Positions 47,439 to 59,026 of a stretch of 64,000 bases of DNA are shown one piece after another; position 1 is the stretch's first letter; each line of letters starts with the position of its first letter. The stretch is taken from positions 91,061-155,060 of the forward strand of contig NZ_QETF01000007.1 of the NCBI RefSeq assembly GCF_003129565.1. The letters are read 5' to 3'. This stretch comes from Salibaculum griseiflavum (GTDB taxonomy: Bacteria > Pseudomonadota > Alphaproteobacteria > Rhodobacterales > Rhodobacteraceae). The position numbers were made by a program, and so were the translations under genes. Below the pieces are notes generated by a model. That model saw only the letters and a program-made list of their open reading frames with translations. It did not search any database and was not told the origin of the DNA.

Positions 47439-48215
47439 ATGGCCTACGAAACGATTACCGTCGATATCAAGGATCACGTGGCGCTGATCACGCTGAACCG
47501 GCCCGAGGCGCTCAATGCGCTCAATAGCCAGCTGCTCGGCGAACTGACAACGGCGCTGGAAAAGGCCGATGACAGCGACAAGGTGCGTTGCATGGTGATC
47601 ACCGGATCCGAGAAGGCGTTTGCTGCCGGGGCCGATATTACCGAGATGGCTGACAAGGGCTTCGTCGAGATGTACCGGCAGAACTTCTTCGGCAACGAAA
47701 GCGACCGGTTCCTGCGGGTGCGCAAGCCCATCATCGCGGCGGTATCCGGCTACGCGCTGGGCGGTGGGTGTGAACTGGCCATGATGTGCGATTTTATCAT
47801 TGCTGCCGACACCGCGAAATTCGGCCAGCCCGAAATCAATCTCGGCGTCATTGCCGGGATTGGCGGCACCCAGCGTCTGACCCGGTTCGTTGGCAAGTCC
47901 AAGTCCATGGACATGCACCTGACGGGCCGTTTCATGGATGCCGAGGAGGCAGAGAGCTGTGGGCTGGTGTCGCGCATCGTCCCTGCCAAGAAGTTGAAGG
48001 AAGAGGCGCTGGCCGCTGCTGGAAAGATCGCCGAGAAATCCCTTCTGGCCTCCATGGCTGCGAAGGATGCGGTGAACCGGTCCTACGAGACGACATTGGC
48101 CGAAGGGTTGAACTATGAGCGGCGCCTTTTCTTCTCGCTGTTTGCGACCGAGGACCAGTCCGAAGGCATGGCAGCCTTCACCGAGAAACGCGAACCGCAG
48201 TTCCGCGACAAGTAA
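47439..48215 (+). CDS. Enoyl-CoA hydratase
   Basis: 258 aa crotonase-fold enzyme of beta-oxidation. [29 protein letters not shown] (oxyanion hole), [18 protein letters not shown] and [20 protein letters not shown] with both catalytic glutamates are present. GGAGG precedes ATG 47439, which is 61 nt after mutM. The gene order mutM-echA-rpsT-dnaA is typical of the group. Confidence 0.94.
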   Translation: MAYETITVDIKDHVALITLNRPEALNALNSQLLGELTTALEKADDSDKVRCMVITGSEKAFAAGADITEMADKGFVEMYRQNFFGNESDRFLRVRKPIIAAVSGYALGGGCELAMMCDFIIAADTAKFGQPEINLGVIAGIGGTQRLTRFVGKSKSMDMHLTGRFMDAEEAESCGLVSRIVPAKKLKEEALAAAGKIAEKSLLASMAAKDAVNRSYETTLAEGLNYERRLFFSLFATEDQSEGMAAFTEKREPQFRDK

Positions 48216-48242
48216 GCGGCGCGCCCGGCGCGAAATTGCTGT

Positions 48243-48270
48243 TTGCAACCCGGTCCAAAGCCTGTATATG
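48243..48270 (+). promoter_or_regulatory. Candidate rpsT promoter
   Basis: TTGCAA (48243-48248), 16 nt, TATATG (48265-48270), about 118 nt before the rpsT start. The leader it would make contains a 12-bp perfect palindrome, CGGGACGTCCCG (48333-48344), a possible site for autogenous control. Confidence 0.5.
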
Positions 48271-48387
48271 CCGCGCCAGACATGCGCGTGCGGCCCGCCT
48301 TGGCCAGATTCGCCCGGTAGTGAACCCGGGGTCGGGACGTCCCGTGCATTTGCAATTTGAAACGACCCGACGAAAGAGAACACGCAC

Positions 48388-48651
48388 ATGGCAAATACGC
48401 CCCAGTCCAAGAAACGCGCCCGCCAAAACGAGCGCCGCTATGCCGTCAACAAGGCCCGCCGTTCGCGCATCCGCACCTACCTGCGGAAGGTCGAAGAGGC
48501 CATCGCCGCCGGTGACAAGGATGCCGCCGCCGTCGCGCTGCGCGCTGCCCAGCCCGAGTTGATGCGCGGTGTCACCAAGGGCGTGATGCACAAGAACACC
48601 GTGTCGCGGAAACTGTCGCGTCTCAGCGCCCGGGTGAAGGCGCTGGGCTAG
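48388..48651 (+). CDS. rpsT: 30S ribosomal protein S20
   Basis: 87 aa, very basic and helical: [17 protein letters not shown], then [20 protein letters not shown]. It binds the 5' domain of 16S rRNA early in 30S assembly. AGAGAA precedes the ATG. It has its own promoter and terminator. Confidence 0.97.
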   Translation: MANTPQSKKRARQNERRYAVNKARRSRIRTYLRKVEEAIAAGDKDAAAVALRAAQPELMRGVTKGVMHKNTVSRKLSRLSARVKALG

Positions 48652-48692
48652 GCAGAATCATCTGGACCTGTGCCAAACGGCAACACTCAAGG

Positions 48693-48720
48693 GGCACCCA
48701 ATCGGGTGCCTCTTCGCGTT
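48693..48720 (+). terminator. Terminator after rpsT
   Basis: GGCACCC (48693-48699), loop AATC, GGGTGCC (48704-48710), then TCTTCGCGTTT. Begins 41 nt beyond the stop codon; T-run interrupted. Confidence 0.65.
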
Positions 48721-49193
48721 TCTGCGGCGCGGCGAAAAAGAGTTTCTCTTAAGATTCAAACCCTGTCCGGATTCGTTCTCGCAAAGCACCGAGTCAAGCC
48801 CAACCTTGCAGTTGAAATGCGCTCTACGAGGTCGCTATGTTTTCTCAGCGATTCACATCGTTCCTGGGGGAAGATGGGGGATCGGCCCGGCAAATCGCGA
48901 TCCAATTCAGGGTCGCAGGCCCGGGCGGATCCATAGGGACGCCGGCGAAGGCGAAGAACCGGTCAGACCGGCCCACCCTTGTTCCACTGTCTTGCCGATT
49001 GCGGCACAGATCGGGTTTTTTGCCCGTGATCCGTCGCAAGGCTCTGAGTTTGGTCGAAAAGGAGACCGTCGGAACAGGTTCCGGCGGAGGGGTTCTTCTT
49101 TGCCAATTGACCGGGGAATGATGCGGACCGTGGCGTGGCGAATTCTTCCGCCGCGTGGGACAGAGCATTATTTGACAGGGCGGTCGGGACAGA
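48721..49193. other. Leader/intergenic region upstream of dnaA
   Basis: A 473-nt stretch with no convincing gene: the ORFs found in it lack ribosome sites and recognisable protein features. I looked for DnaA boxes (TTATNCACA and close variants) and found none, and see no AT-rich unwinding element, so it does not look like oriC. A few GANTC (CcrM) sites are present, near what chance would give. It presumably carries the dnaA promoter, but I cannot pick one with confidence. Confidence 0.5.
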
Positions 49194-50543
49194 ATGGCAC
49201 AACACGAATGGCGCGCAGTTAAGGACGACATCCGCAGCGCGGTCGGGGCGAGCAACTACAAGAACTGGATTGAACCACTGGTTCTATCATCGCTGAGCGA
49301 AGGGGTGGCCCATATCCAGGTGCCGAATGCCTTCATGGGGGATTACGTCGGGAAGACCTTCGGCGACCAGATCATCTACCATCTGAATCGCAAAGGCGCG
49401 CAGGTTCAGCGCCTTTCCTTCGCCGTGGCGGATGCCGTCGCTCAGAAGCCGGCCGGTAGTGCCAAGCCCGCCGTCGCCAACGGCACGCCGGCAGCGAAGC
49501 CGAGTGGGGAGATTCAGCCCGACCACCGGTTCACCTTTGACACCTTCGTTGTCGGCAAGCCGAACGAGCTGGCCCATGCCGCTGCCAAGCGTGTTGCCGA
49601 AGGCGGGCCGGTCACGTTCAACCCGCTGTTCCTCTATGGTGGTGTTGGTCTGGGCAAAACCCACCTGATGCATGCCATCGCGCATGAACTGTCTGTCCGG
49701 CAGCCCGATTTGAACGTGCTCTACATCTCTGCCGACCAGTTCATCTATCGCTTCATCTCCGCCCTGCGCGATCGCAAGATGATGGACTTCAAGCAGATGT
49801 TCCGCTCGGTCGATGTGCTGATGGTCGATGATATCCAGTTCCTGGCCGGCAAGGAAAGCACGCAAGAGGAATTCTTCCACACCTTCAACGCGCTGGTGGA
49901 CCAGAACAAACAGCTTATCATTTCGGCCGATCGCGCGCCGGGCGAGCTCAAGGATGTCTCTGAACGTATCCGTTCGCGCCTGCAATGCGGCCTTGTGGTC
50001 GACCTGCATCCCACCGATTACGAACTGCGCCTGGGCATCCTGCATGCCAAGCAGGAGATGTATCGCTCGATCTACCCTGGCGTCGAGGTGGCGACCGGTG
50101 TTCTGGAATTCCTGGCGCACCGTATTTCGTCCAACGTGCGTATTCTGGAGGGGGCTCTGACCCGGCTTTTCGCCTTCGCCTCGCTGGTCGGTCGCGAAGT
50201 GACGATGGAGCTGGCGCAGGATTGCCTGTCGGACATCCTGCGGTCGTCGGATCGCAAGGTCACGATCGAGGAGATTCAGCGCAAGGTTTCGGAACACTAC
50301 GCCATTCGGTTGTCCGACATGCTGGGGCCGCGTCGTCCGCGCAACCTGGCCCGCCCGCGCCAGATCGCCATGTGGCTCTGCAAGAACATGACCAGCCGGT
50401 CCCTCCCTGAGATCGGCCGCAAGTTCGGCAAGCGTGACCACACCACGATCATGCACGGAATCCGAAAGATCGAGGAATTGCGCCAGACGGACAGCCAGAT
50501 CGCCGATGATCTGGAAATGCTCCAACGCGCGCTTCAGGAATAG
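49194..50543 (+). CDS. dnaA: Chromosomal replication initiator DnaA
   Basis: 449 aa. Domain I (1-85, YKNWIEPL), a short Ala/Pro-rich linker, AAA+ domain III with Walker A YGGVGLGKTHLM and Walker B VLMVDDIQFL, then the RNVRI-type sensor (SNVRILEGALTRL) and DNA-binding domain IV with RDHTTIMHGIRKI. It starts chromosome replication by binding DnaA boxes. GGGAC precedes the ATG. It is followed by dnaN after 173 nt. Confidence 0.97.
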   Translation: MAQHEWRAVKDDIRSAVGASNYKNWIEPLVLSSLSEGVAHIQVPNAFMGDYVGKTFGDQIIYHLNRKGAQVQRLSFAVADAVAQKPAGSAKPAVANGTPAAKPSGEIQPDHRFTFDTFVVGKPNELAHAAAKRVAEGGPVTFNPLFLYGGVGLGKTHLMHAIAHELSVRQPDLNVLYISADQFIYRFISALRDRKMMDFKQMFRSVDVLMVDDIQFLAGKESTQEEFFHTFNALVDQNKQLIISADRAPGELKDVSERIRSRLQCGLVVDLHPTDYELRLGILHAKQEMYRSIYPGVEVATGVLEFLAHRISSNVRILEGALTRLFAFASLVGREVTMELAQDCLSDILRSSDRKVTIEEIQRKVSEHYAIRLSDMLGPRRPRNLARPRQIAMWLCKNMTSRSLPEIGRKFGKRDHTTIMHGIRKIEELRQTDSQIADDLEMLQRALQE

Positions 50544-50671
50544 GCAAATCCGCCACGCTCGGGCATAGCCATTGGCCGTCTCCATGCGGGCTGTTGACGC
50601 TTGAATCCCGGTCGCGGACAGTCCATCAAAAGACTTGTATGGCAGGGTGAAACCGTTAGTTTCGCCCTCCC

Positions 50672-50695
50672 GGCCCCTGAACTCACTTCAGGGCC
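50672..50695 (+). terminator. Hairpin between dnaA and dnaN
   Basis: GGCCCCTGAA (50672-50681) pairs with TTCAGGGCC (50687-50695) with one bulged base and a short loop, 22 nt before dnaN. No T-run; it could be an attenuator or mRNA-processing structure. Confidence 0.4.
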
Positions 50696-50716
50696 GCTAT
50701 GGACGGAGCGAGGGCT

Positions 50717-51835
50717 ATGAAATTCAGTATCGAACGCGGCGTGTTGCTCAAGGCGGTGGCGCAGGCGCAGTCTGTTGTCGAGCGGCGCAACACCATTCCG
50801 ATCCTCGCCAATGTCCTGATCGAGGCTGACGGCAGCGATGTGTATTTCCGGGCGACGGACCTCGATATCGAGGTTGTCGACAAGGCTCCGGCCCAGGTCG
50901 AACGGGCCGGAGCCACAACGGTTTCCGCCGTGACGCTGAATGAAATCGTCCGCAAATTGCCGGACGGCGCCCTTGTGACCCTGTCCGAGGACAGTGCGGC
51001 CGGGCGCCTGTCGATCGAGGCGGGGCGGTCCAATTTCTCGCTCGCCACGCTTCCGAAAGAAGATTTCCCGGTCATGGCGTCGTCCGACTACAGCACGAAT
51101 TTCGCGGCGCCCGCGCCCGTGCTGCGGCGCCTCTTCGACAAGTCGAAATTCGCCATCTCGACCGAGGAAACCCGCTATTACCTGAACGGTGTCTACATGC
51201 ACGTCTCCGAGGCCGATGGCGGCAAGGTGCTGCGCTGCGTCGCCACCGACGGGCACCGCCTGGCCCGGATCGACGCCGACCTGCCCGAGGGCGCGGACGG
51301 CATGCCCGGCGTGATCGTTCCGCGCAAGACCGTAGGCGAGCTGCGCAAGCTGCTGGACGATGATGACATGACGATCGCCGTATCTGTCAGCGAAACCAAG
51401 GTGCGGTTTGCGACCCCCGACATCACCCTGACATCCAAGGTGATCGACGGCACCTTCCCCGACTACACCCGCGTCATCCCGCAGGGAAACACCCGCAAGA
51501 TGGAAGTGGATGCCGCCGAATTTGCCAAGGCGGTGGACCGTGTCGCGACTGTCAGCTCTGAACGCTCTCGCGCGGTGAAACTGGCCTTGGACGAGGACAA
51601 GCTTGTTCTTTCCGTGAACGCCCCCGACAGCGGCGCCGCCGAGGAAGAACTGGCCGTCGCCTATGGTGACGAACGGCTGGAGATCGGGTTCAACGCGAAA
51701 TACCTTCTCGAAATCGCCAGCCAGGTCGACCGCGAGAACGCCGTATTCCTGTTCAATTCCTCGGGTGACCCGACGCTCATGCGCGAAGGCAATGACACGA
51801 CCGCCGTCTATGTCGTGATGCCGATGCGCGTGTGA
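50717..51835 (+). CDS. dnaN: DNA polymerase III beta subunit (sliding clamp)
   Basis: 372 aa, three beta-clamp domains. MKFSIERGVLLKAV start; VERRNTIPILANVLI, EETRYYLNGVYMH, CVATDGHRLA and the C-terminal VVMPMRV are standard. It tethers polymerase to DNA. The start MKFSIERG at 50717 is used rather than 50699 because the family begins there. Confidence 0.97.
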   Translation: MKFSIERGVLLKAVAQAQSVVERRNTIPILANVLIEADGSDVYFRATDLDIEVVDKAPAQVERAGATTVSAVTLNEIVRKLPDGALVTLSEDSAAGRLSIEAGRSNFSLATLPKEDFPVMASSDYSTNFAAPAPVLRRLFDKSKFAISTEETRYYLNGVYMHVSEADGGKVLRCVATDGHRLARIDADLPEGADGMPGVIVPRKTVGELRKLLDDDDMTIAVSVSETKVRFATPDITLTSKVIDGTFPDYTRVIPQGNTRKMEVDAAEFAKAVDRVATVSSERSRAVKLALDEDKLVLSVNAPDSGAAEEELAVAYGDERLEIGFNAKYLLEIASQVDRENAVFLFNSSGDPTLMREGNDTTAVYVVMPMRV

Positions 51836-51899
51836 CGGGGCGCGTAATTCTCCGGAAAAACCCAGTCCAATTCGCTGGGCTGGATGATGGTGACGGACG

Positions 51900-53018
51900 A
51901 TGAGTGGTCTGGCCATAACGACGCTTGGCCTGTCGCATTTTCGCTCGCACAAGCGGGCGCGACTGGAATTGAACGGCCGCCCCGTGGCGATTCACGGCCC
52001 CAACGGCGCAGGCAAGACCAACATCCTCGAGGCGGTGTCGATGCTCTCGCCGGGCCGTGGCATGAGACGGGCCAGCGCCGAGGATCTGGCGCGCCGGCCC
52101 GAGTCGCTGGGCTGGAAGATCACCGCCAGTCTGACGTCGCTAGGCCGCAACCACGAGATCGAGACCTTGTCCGAAAATGCCGCCCCGCGCCAGGTGCGGA
52201 TCGACGGCAAGGCGGCGCCACAAACCGCGCTGGGCCGCATCGCACGTATCCTGTGGTTGATCCCGTCCATGGATCGACTCTGGATCGAAGGCGCCGAGGG
52301 GCGGCGCCGATTCCTGGACCGGGCCACGCTCAGTTTCGAACCCGCCCATGCCGAGGTGGTGCTGACCTATGAGAAGGCCATGCGTGAACGTAACCGGCTG
52401 CTTAAGGACCAGGTGGCGGATGCCCATTGGTATCGTGCCCTGGAGTCGCAGATGGCCGAGGCGGGCGCGGTGATCCACCGCAACCGTGCCCATGCGATCT
52501 CTCGGTTGAGCGAGGCGCAGGCGCGTGCGGAAACGGCCTTTCCAACCGCTGTCCTGACCCTGACACATCCTGACCCGGCACCCGAGGCTCCGGATGATCC
52601 TGATGCGTTGCAGGCTGGCTTTGCCGCGGGCCGATCCCGCGACATGGCCGCCGGACGCACCTTGGCAGGGCCGCACCGCGCCGACCTCGACGCGCTGTTT
52701 GCCGCCAAGGGTGTCGCGGCGCGGGACTGTTCCACCGGCGAACAGAAGGCGCTACTTGTCTCTTTGATCTTGGCGAATGGCAGGGCTTTGGCCGAAGATT
52801 TTGGCGCGCCGCCGATCCTGTTACTGGACGAGGTCGCGGCGCATCTGGATGCCGGTCGTCGTGCCGCGCTGTATGATGAAATCTGCGCGCTGGGCGCACA
52901 GGCCTTCCTGACCGGGACCGGGCCCGAACTCTTCGCAGACCTGGGCGCGCGCGCCCAGTGGCTGGCTGTGCAGGAAGAGCACCAGACCAGCCGTATAGAG
53001 CCCGAGGAGGCCCCATGA
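51900..53018 (+). CDS. recF: DNA replication and repair protein RecF
   Basis: 372 aa SMC-like ATPase that loads RecA at single-strand gaps. Walker A IHGPNGAGKTN, signature DCSTGEQKALL, Walker B PILLLDEVAAHLD. It overlaps the next gene by ATGA. Its place after dnaN is the widely conserved order. Confidence 0.96.
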   Translation: MSGLAITTLGLSHFRSHKRARLELNGRPVAIHGPNGAGKTNILEAVSMLSPGRGMRRASAEDLARRPESLGWKITASLTSLGRNHEIETLSENAAPRQVRIDGKAAPQTALGRIARILWLIPSMDRLWIEGAEGRRRFLDRATLSFEPAHAEVVLTYEKAMRERNRLLKDQVADAHWYRALESQMAEAGAVIHRNRAHAISRLSEAQARAETAFPTAVLTLTHPDPAPEAPDDPDALQAGFAAGRSRDMAAGRTLAGPHRADLDALFAAKGVAARDCSTGEQKALLVSLILANGRALAEDFGAPPILLLDEVAAHLDAGRRAALYDEICALGAQAFLTGTGPELFADLGARAQWLAVQEEHQTSRIEPEEAP

Positions 53019-53437
53019 CACTGCCTTTCAATCGCGTCACCTTCATCACCCTCGCCGTGGCGGAACTGCCTCGGGCACGGGCCTATTACGAGGCGCTGGG
53101 TTGGCAACTGGAAAGCGCCAACGAGATGGTGGCGTTCTACGACATGGGCGGATCGAAGTTCGGGTTGTTCACCCTCGACGGGCTGGCGCAGGAAACTGGC
53201 CGCGAAGCGTCTGACCTGCGCACCGGGGCCATGACGCTGGCGCAGAACTACCCAGACCCCGCCGCTGTCGACGCGGCCTATGCCCATGCGTTGAAGTGCG
53301 GGGCCACGCCGGTGCGTGCGCCTTTTGAAACCAATTGGGGTGGCTATTCCTGCTATGTGGCGGATCCGGACGGCCATGTTTGGGAGTTTGCGCATAACCC
53401 ATTTTCACCACTGGATCAGGACGGGCGTATTGCATGA
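53015..53437 (+). CDS. VOC-family (glyoxalase-like) protein
   Basis: 140 aa with the paired beta-alpha-beta modules of the vicinal-oxygen-chelate fold: VTFITLAVAELPRARAYYEA, then a second half ending SCYVADPDGHVWEFAHN, whose His and Glu could be metal ligands. Could be a lyase, dioxygenase or resistance protein; the substrate is not predictable. It is coupled to recF and to the acetyltransferase by ATGA overlaps. Confidence 0.85.
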   Translation: MTLPFNRVTFITLAVAELPRARAYYEALGWQLESANEMVAFYDMGGSKFGLFTLDGLAQETGREASDLRTGAMTLAQNYPDPAAVDAAYAHALKCGATPVRAPFETNWGGYSCYVADPDGHVWEFAHNPFSPLDQDGRIA

Positions 53438-53976
53438 CCGGAAAAATCGAACGTATCGACGAAATGCATCTCACCGACGCGGACGAACAGAAGATCGCGA
53501 CGCTACTTCTGTCGGCCTTCGATGATAGTTTCGGCGGGCGCAGCTACCACCAGCAGCGGCACCACCTGCGTTTGGTCCTGCGTGATCCGGATATCATCGG
53601 TCACATGGCGCTCACCTACCGGGCGATCCGCATGGGCGAGGACCTCGTCGATATCGTCGGCTTGGCCGAGGTCGCGACCGACCCAGAGCGGCGCGGTGAA
53701 GGGATTGCAACGCGCCTGCTTGCGGTCGCCATCGAGGAAGCCCGCGCCAGCGCCGCCGACTTCTTCATGCTGTTCGGGAACCGTCCGATCTATGCAGGCC
53801 ACGGCTTTCGAGTGGTGCCGAACACGTTCACCTATGTCGAACATTTCGGCGCGCGGACCGGCAACGTTGTCCAAACCGATGGCTCTGACAGCGTGTTCGA
53901 CATGATGATCCTGCCGCTGGGTGACCTGGCATGGGATGAAACCGCGCATATCGACCTGCTGGGCACGAAATTCTAA
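53434..53976 (+). CDS. GNAT-family N-acetyltransferase
   Basis: 180 aa. The acetyl-CoA binding motif A is VATDPERRGEGIATRLLAVA; FFMLFGNRPIYAGHGFRVV is the motif B region. Cytoplasmic; acceptor unknown. It starts inside the VOC stop codon (ATGA) and the LysE gene follows 10 nt later, making a small operon behind recF. Confidence 0.85.
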   Translation: MTGKIERIDEMHLTDADEQKIATLLLSAFDDSFGGRSYHQQRHHLRLVLRDPDIIGHMALTYRAIRMGEDLVDIVGLAEVATDPERRGEGIATRLLAVAIEEARASAADFFMLFGNRPIYAGHGFRVVPNTFTYVEHFGARTGNVVQTDGSDSVFDMMILPLGDLAWDETAHIDLLGTKF

Positions 53977-53986
53977 GGCAACCCTG

Positions 53987-54607
53987 ATGACAATCTCCGC
54001 GGCCGATGCAGCCCTCTATGCCGGGGCGCTTCTGATCCTGTTCCTGACGCCCGGACCGGTCTGGCTGGGCCTGATCGCTCGCGCCATGTCGGGCGGGTTC
54101 GCGGCGGCCTGGCCCCTTACCCTCGGGGTCATGGTGGGCGACGTGCTGTGGTCAATTCTGGCGGTTCTGGGGATGGCCTGGGTGGTCGACCAGTTTTCCA
54201 TGGCGATGACCGTCATGAAATGGGTGGCCTGCGCGACCTTCTTGCTGATGGGCGCACTTGTTTTACGCTCTGCGGGCAAAGAGATCGGGCGGGACAGCCG
54301 CATGACTCGCCCTGGCTTCGTGGCCGGGTTTCTGGCCGGACTCGCGGTAATCCTGGCCAACCCCAAGGCGATCCTGTTCTACATGGGTATGTTGCCCGGT
54401 TTCTTCGATCTGAGTGCCCTGACCGCGTGGGATGTCGTGGCGATCGGCCTGATGTCCGCGCTGGTGCCCCTGGTCGGGAACCTGATCGTGGCGACCTTCG
54501 TGGGCAGGGTGAAGACCCTCTTGAAGTCGCCCGAAGCCTTGCGCCGGATGAACGTTGTCTCGGGCCTTTTGCTGATCGTTGTCGGCTTGGGCATCCCTTT
54601 CTTCTGA
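53987..54607 (+). CDS. LysE/RhtB-family exporter
   Basis: 206 aa, about six membrane helices. The LysE signature is LFLTPGPVWLGLIARAMSGG at the N-terminus, with a helix-break ILANPKAILFYMGMLPGFFD in the middle. Exports amino acids or related small molecules. The start 53987 is preferred to 53921 because the longer frame runs through the acetyltransferase gene. Confidence 0.88.
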   Translation: MTISAADAALYAGALLILFLTPGPVWLGLIARAMSGGFAAAWPLTLGVMVGDVLWSILAVLGMAWVVDQFSMAMTVMKWVACATFLLMGALVLRSAGKEIGRDSRMTRPGFVAGFLAGLAVILANPKAILFYMGMLPGFFDLSALTAWDVVAIGLMSALVPLVGNLIVATFVGRVKTLLKSPEALRRMNVVSGLLLIVVGLGIPFF

Positions 54608-54673
54608 CACCACAAAATATGCCCCTTCGGCGTGACATTCCCCCCCGGATTTCGTATAAAATGGCAGGAATAA

Positions 54674-57106
<2,433 letters not shown>

Positions 57107-57108
57107 TC

Positions 57109-57124
57109 GACCGGGCGCCCGGTC
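57109..57124. repeat. Perfect 16-bp palindrome after gyrB
   Basis: GACCGGGCGCCCGGTC immediately follows the gyrB stop codon (57104-57106). Without a loop it cannot form a normal RNA hairpin easily, so a protein-binding site or a chance GC palindrome is possible. Confidence 0.4.
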
Positions 57125-57141
57125 AATTGCCAATATGAAGC

Positions 57142-57169
57142 GGGGCAGCCAAGCGGCTGCCCCCTTTTT
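57142..57169 (+). terminator. Terminator after gyrB
   Basis: GGGGCAGCC (57142-57150), loop AAGC, GGCTGCCCC (57155-57163), then CTTTTTC. It ends right at the stop of the convergent aminotransferase gene. Confidence 0.88.
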
Positions 57170-58413
57170 CATTCCAGGATATCGGCCATCACCGACAGGA
57201 ACCGCGCCACCTCGGCCTCGGAATTGTAGTGGCACATGCTGACCCGGACGGCGGCCTCCTGCCCAAGCGGGTCAAGGATGTTGCCGCTGTAATGGTCGGC
57301 TTTGCGGGTATGGGTGCGGATGCCTTCGGCGTTCAGACGATCGACGATATCGGGCGCGGCGATGCGATCGGCCCAGAAACAGACCAGCCCCTCGCGGGCG
57401 GGGTTGTCGATGCCTCCGATCACGTGAATGCCCGGAAGTTCGGCCAACCCCTTGAGGTTGCCGGTGCCATGCAGCATCGTGTCTGTCAGACGCTTTTCAT
57501 GCGCATGGATCGCACGGCCAGCATCCTCGATCCGGCCACGTCGGGTGTCCGCGTAGCCAACCTGCGCACCCAGCCAGTCGAAATAGTCCACCACATCGGC
57601 AAAGGTCGCATAGGCGCCGGTGTCGCGTGTGCCCAGTTCCCAGTTGCGTTCCGGGCCGCCCGCCAGCTGTTCGGGGCCAAGGTCGGTCAGCCGGTCGCCG
57701 ACCCAGGCCACCCCATAGCCATGCCTGGAAAACACCTTGTAAGGCGAAATGACGTAGCCATCGACGCCTGCGGCCGCCACGTCGATCCCGCCATGGCTGG
57801 CATGCTGGATTCCATCCACGATGATCATGGCCTCTGGTGCGATGCTGCGGATCGCGCGAGCGATCCCGTTCAGATCCATCCCCATCCCGGTCACGGGCGA
57901 GGTATGCAGGATCGTTGCCACCGTGACATCGGGTGTCATGGCGGCGGCATAGGCGTCGGGCGTAACCAATCCGAGATCATCGTCATGTGGCACAAGCCGG
58001 TGCTCCAGCCCCATGACACCGGCCCAATGGGCGACGGCAGACCGGGAAGCCGGATGTTCGATGGTCGAACTCAGCACGACACCGCGCGCCTGTCGCGTGA
58101 CGGCCGTGCGCACAAGCCGGAACAGCAATTCCGTGCCGCTTTCGCCGACGATGACCTGCCCGCCTTGGGCGTTGAAGAATTCGGCCCCCGCCGTCTTGGC
58201 CCGTGCAATGATATCGACCAGCGCCTGTGACGCCCCGTTGGCGCGGCCCTGATTGTCCGGGATCGCCGCGAACCGGGCCGATGTTTCGACCACGCTGCCG
58301 AGGGTCAGCGCCCCGCCGGCATTCTCGAAAAAGATGCGCTCTCCCTCGAAGGGGCAGCTGTCGACATGGGCGAAACGGGAGCGAATGTCCTTGAGCAGGG
58401 TCTCTGTGATCAT
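57169..58413 (-). CDS. Class-V aminotransferase (cysteine desulfurase-like)
   Basis: 414 aa PLP enzyme. The lysine that binds PLP is in VISPYKVFSRHG; SSTIEHPASRSAV and VDGIQHASHGGIDV carry the cofactor-contacting His and Asp. It resembles the SufS/CsdA/IscS-like subgroup annotated as cysteine desulfurase-like; I see no matching Fe-S assembly genes beside it, so the true reaction is open. AAGGAG precedes the ATG at 58413. Confidence 0.85.
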   Translation of the reverse strand: MITETLLKDIRSRFAHVDSCPFEGERIFFENAGGALTLGSVVETSARFAAIPDNQGRANGASQALVDIIARAKTAGAEFFNAQGGQVIVGESGTELLFRLVRTAVTRQARGVVLSSTIEHPASRSAVAHWAGVMGLEHRLVPHDDDLGLVTPDAYAAAMTPDVTVATILHTSPVTGMGMDLNGIARAIRSIAPEAMIIVDGIQHASHGGIDVAAAGVDGYVISPYKVFSRHGYGVAWVGDRLTDLGPEQLAGGPERNWELGTRDTGAYATFADVVDYFDWLGAQVGYADTRRGRIEDAGRAIHAHEKRLTDTMLHGTGNLKGLAELPGIHVIGGIDNPAREGLVCFWADRIAAPDIVDRLNAEGIRTHTRKADHYSGNILDPLGQEAAVRVSMCHYNSEAEVARFLSVMADILE

Positions 58414-58453
58414 CGGGGTCTCCTTCGCGCCCAGATGAGACCAAAGCGCCGGA

Positions 58454-59017
58454 TTAGCCAAGCCCCTCGGTGCCATATTTCAGGATCACCGGCACGATCA
58501 GGTCTTCCTCGTCGTCCAGATGTCGGCGCAACAGACGATCCATGTCGCGGGACGCCTCAAGGAATTTCGCGGCTGCGGGCTTGGCATCGGCCTCTTCGGT
58601 CCCTTTGATGGCCGCATTGGCTGATTTCACGAACCGGTCCAGATGGCCGTCCAGCGCATGGTGGTCCGCATCCAAAAGGGTAAACCCCTTCTCGATCCGT
58701 TTGTCGCGGGTCGCCAGCACGGGGAAGTAATGGTGATCCTCGATCTGATGATGCCCGTGCAGCTGGTTGACGAACATGCCGCCATAGTGGCCGACCGCCT
58801 GGGCAAATCGGCGGGCATCGGTCTTGCCGTCCAACAGGGTTTCGGATTCCTGCTGCAACAAGGCACCCAACTTGCGGAACATCATGTGACGATCCAGCCA
58901 GAAGGCGATCAACCCGTTGAACTGAGGGTCGGCCTCCCACGCCTCGCGCGGGTGTTCACGCAAGAGCACTTGAAGGGCCTCGGGCAGTCCCTCTCGGGTT
59001 TCGAGTGACAGGTCCAT
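58454..59017 (-). CDS. Hemerythrin domain (HHE) protein
   Basis: 187 aa four-helix bundle with a His/Glu diiron pattern: DRHMMFRKL, QLHGHHQIEDHHYFPVL, DADHHALDGHL and LLRRHLDDEEDLIVP. Such proteins bind O2 or NO or sense iron and redox. Cytoplasmic, no signal peptide. It lies 9 nt from trhO on the same strand, so it may share its transcript. Confidence 0.88.
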   Translation of the reverse strand: MDLSLETREGLPEALQVLLREHPREAWEADPQFNGLIAFWLDRHMMFRKLGALLQQESETLLDGKTDARRFAQAVGHYGGMFVNQLHGHHQIEDHHYFPVLATRDKRIEKGFTLLDADHHALDGHLDRFVKSANAAIKGTEEADAKPAAAKFLEASRDMDRLLRRHLDDEEDLIVPVILKYGTEGLG

Positions 59018-59026
59018 GTTGGCCGT

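Noticed and set aside
48837..49121. 94-aa plus-strand ORF in the dnaA leader
   Set aside because: No ribosome site or recognisable protein features; its coding-like length is expected by chance in GC-rich DNA.
48721..49193. oriC next to dnaA
   Set aside because: No DnaA-box cluster and no AT-rich unwinding region; in this group the origin is usually not beside dnaA.
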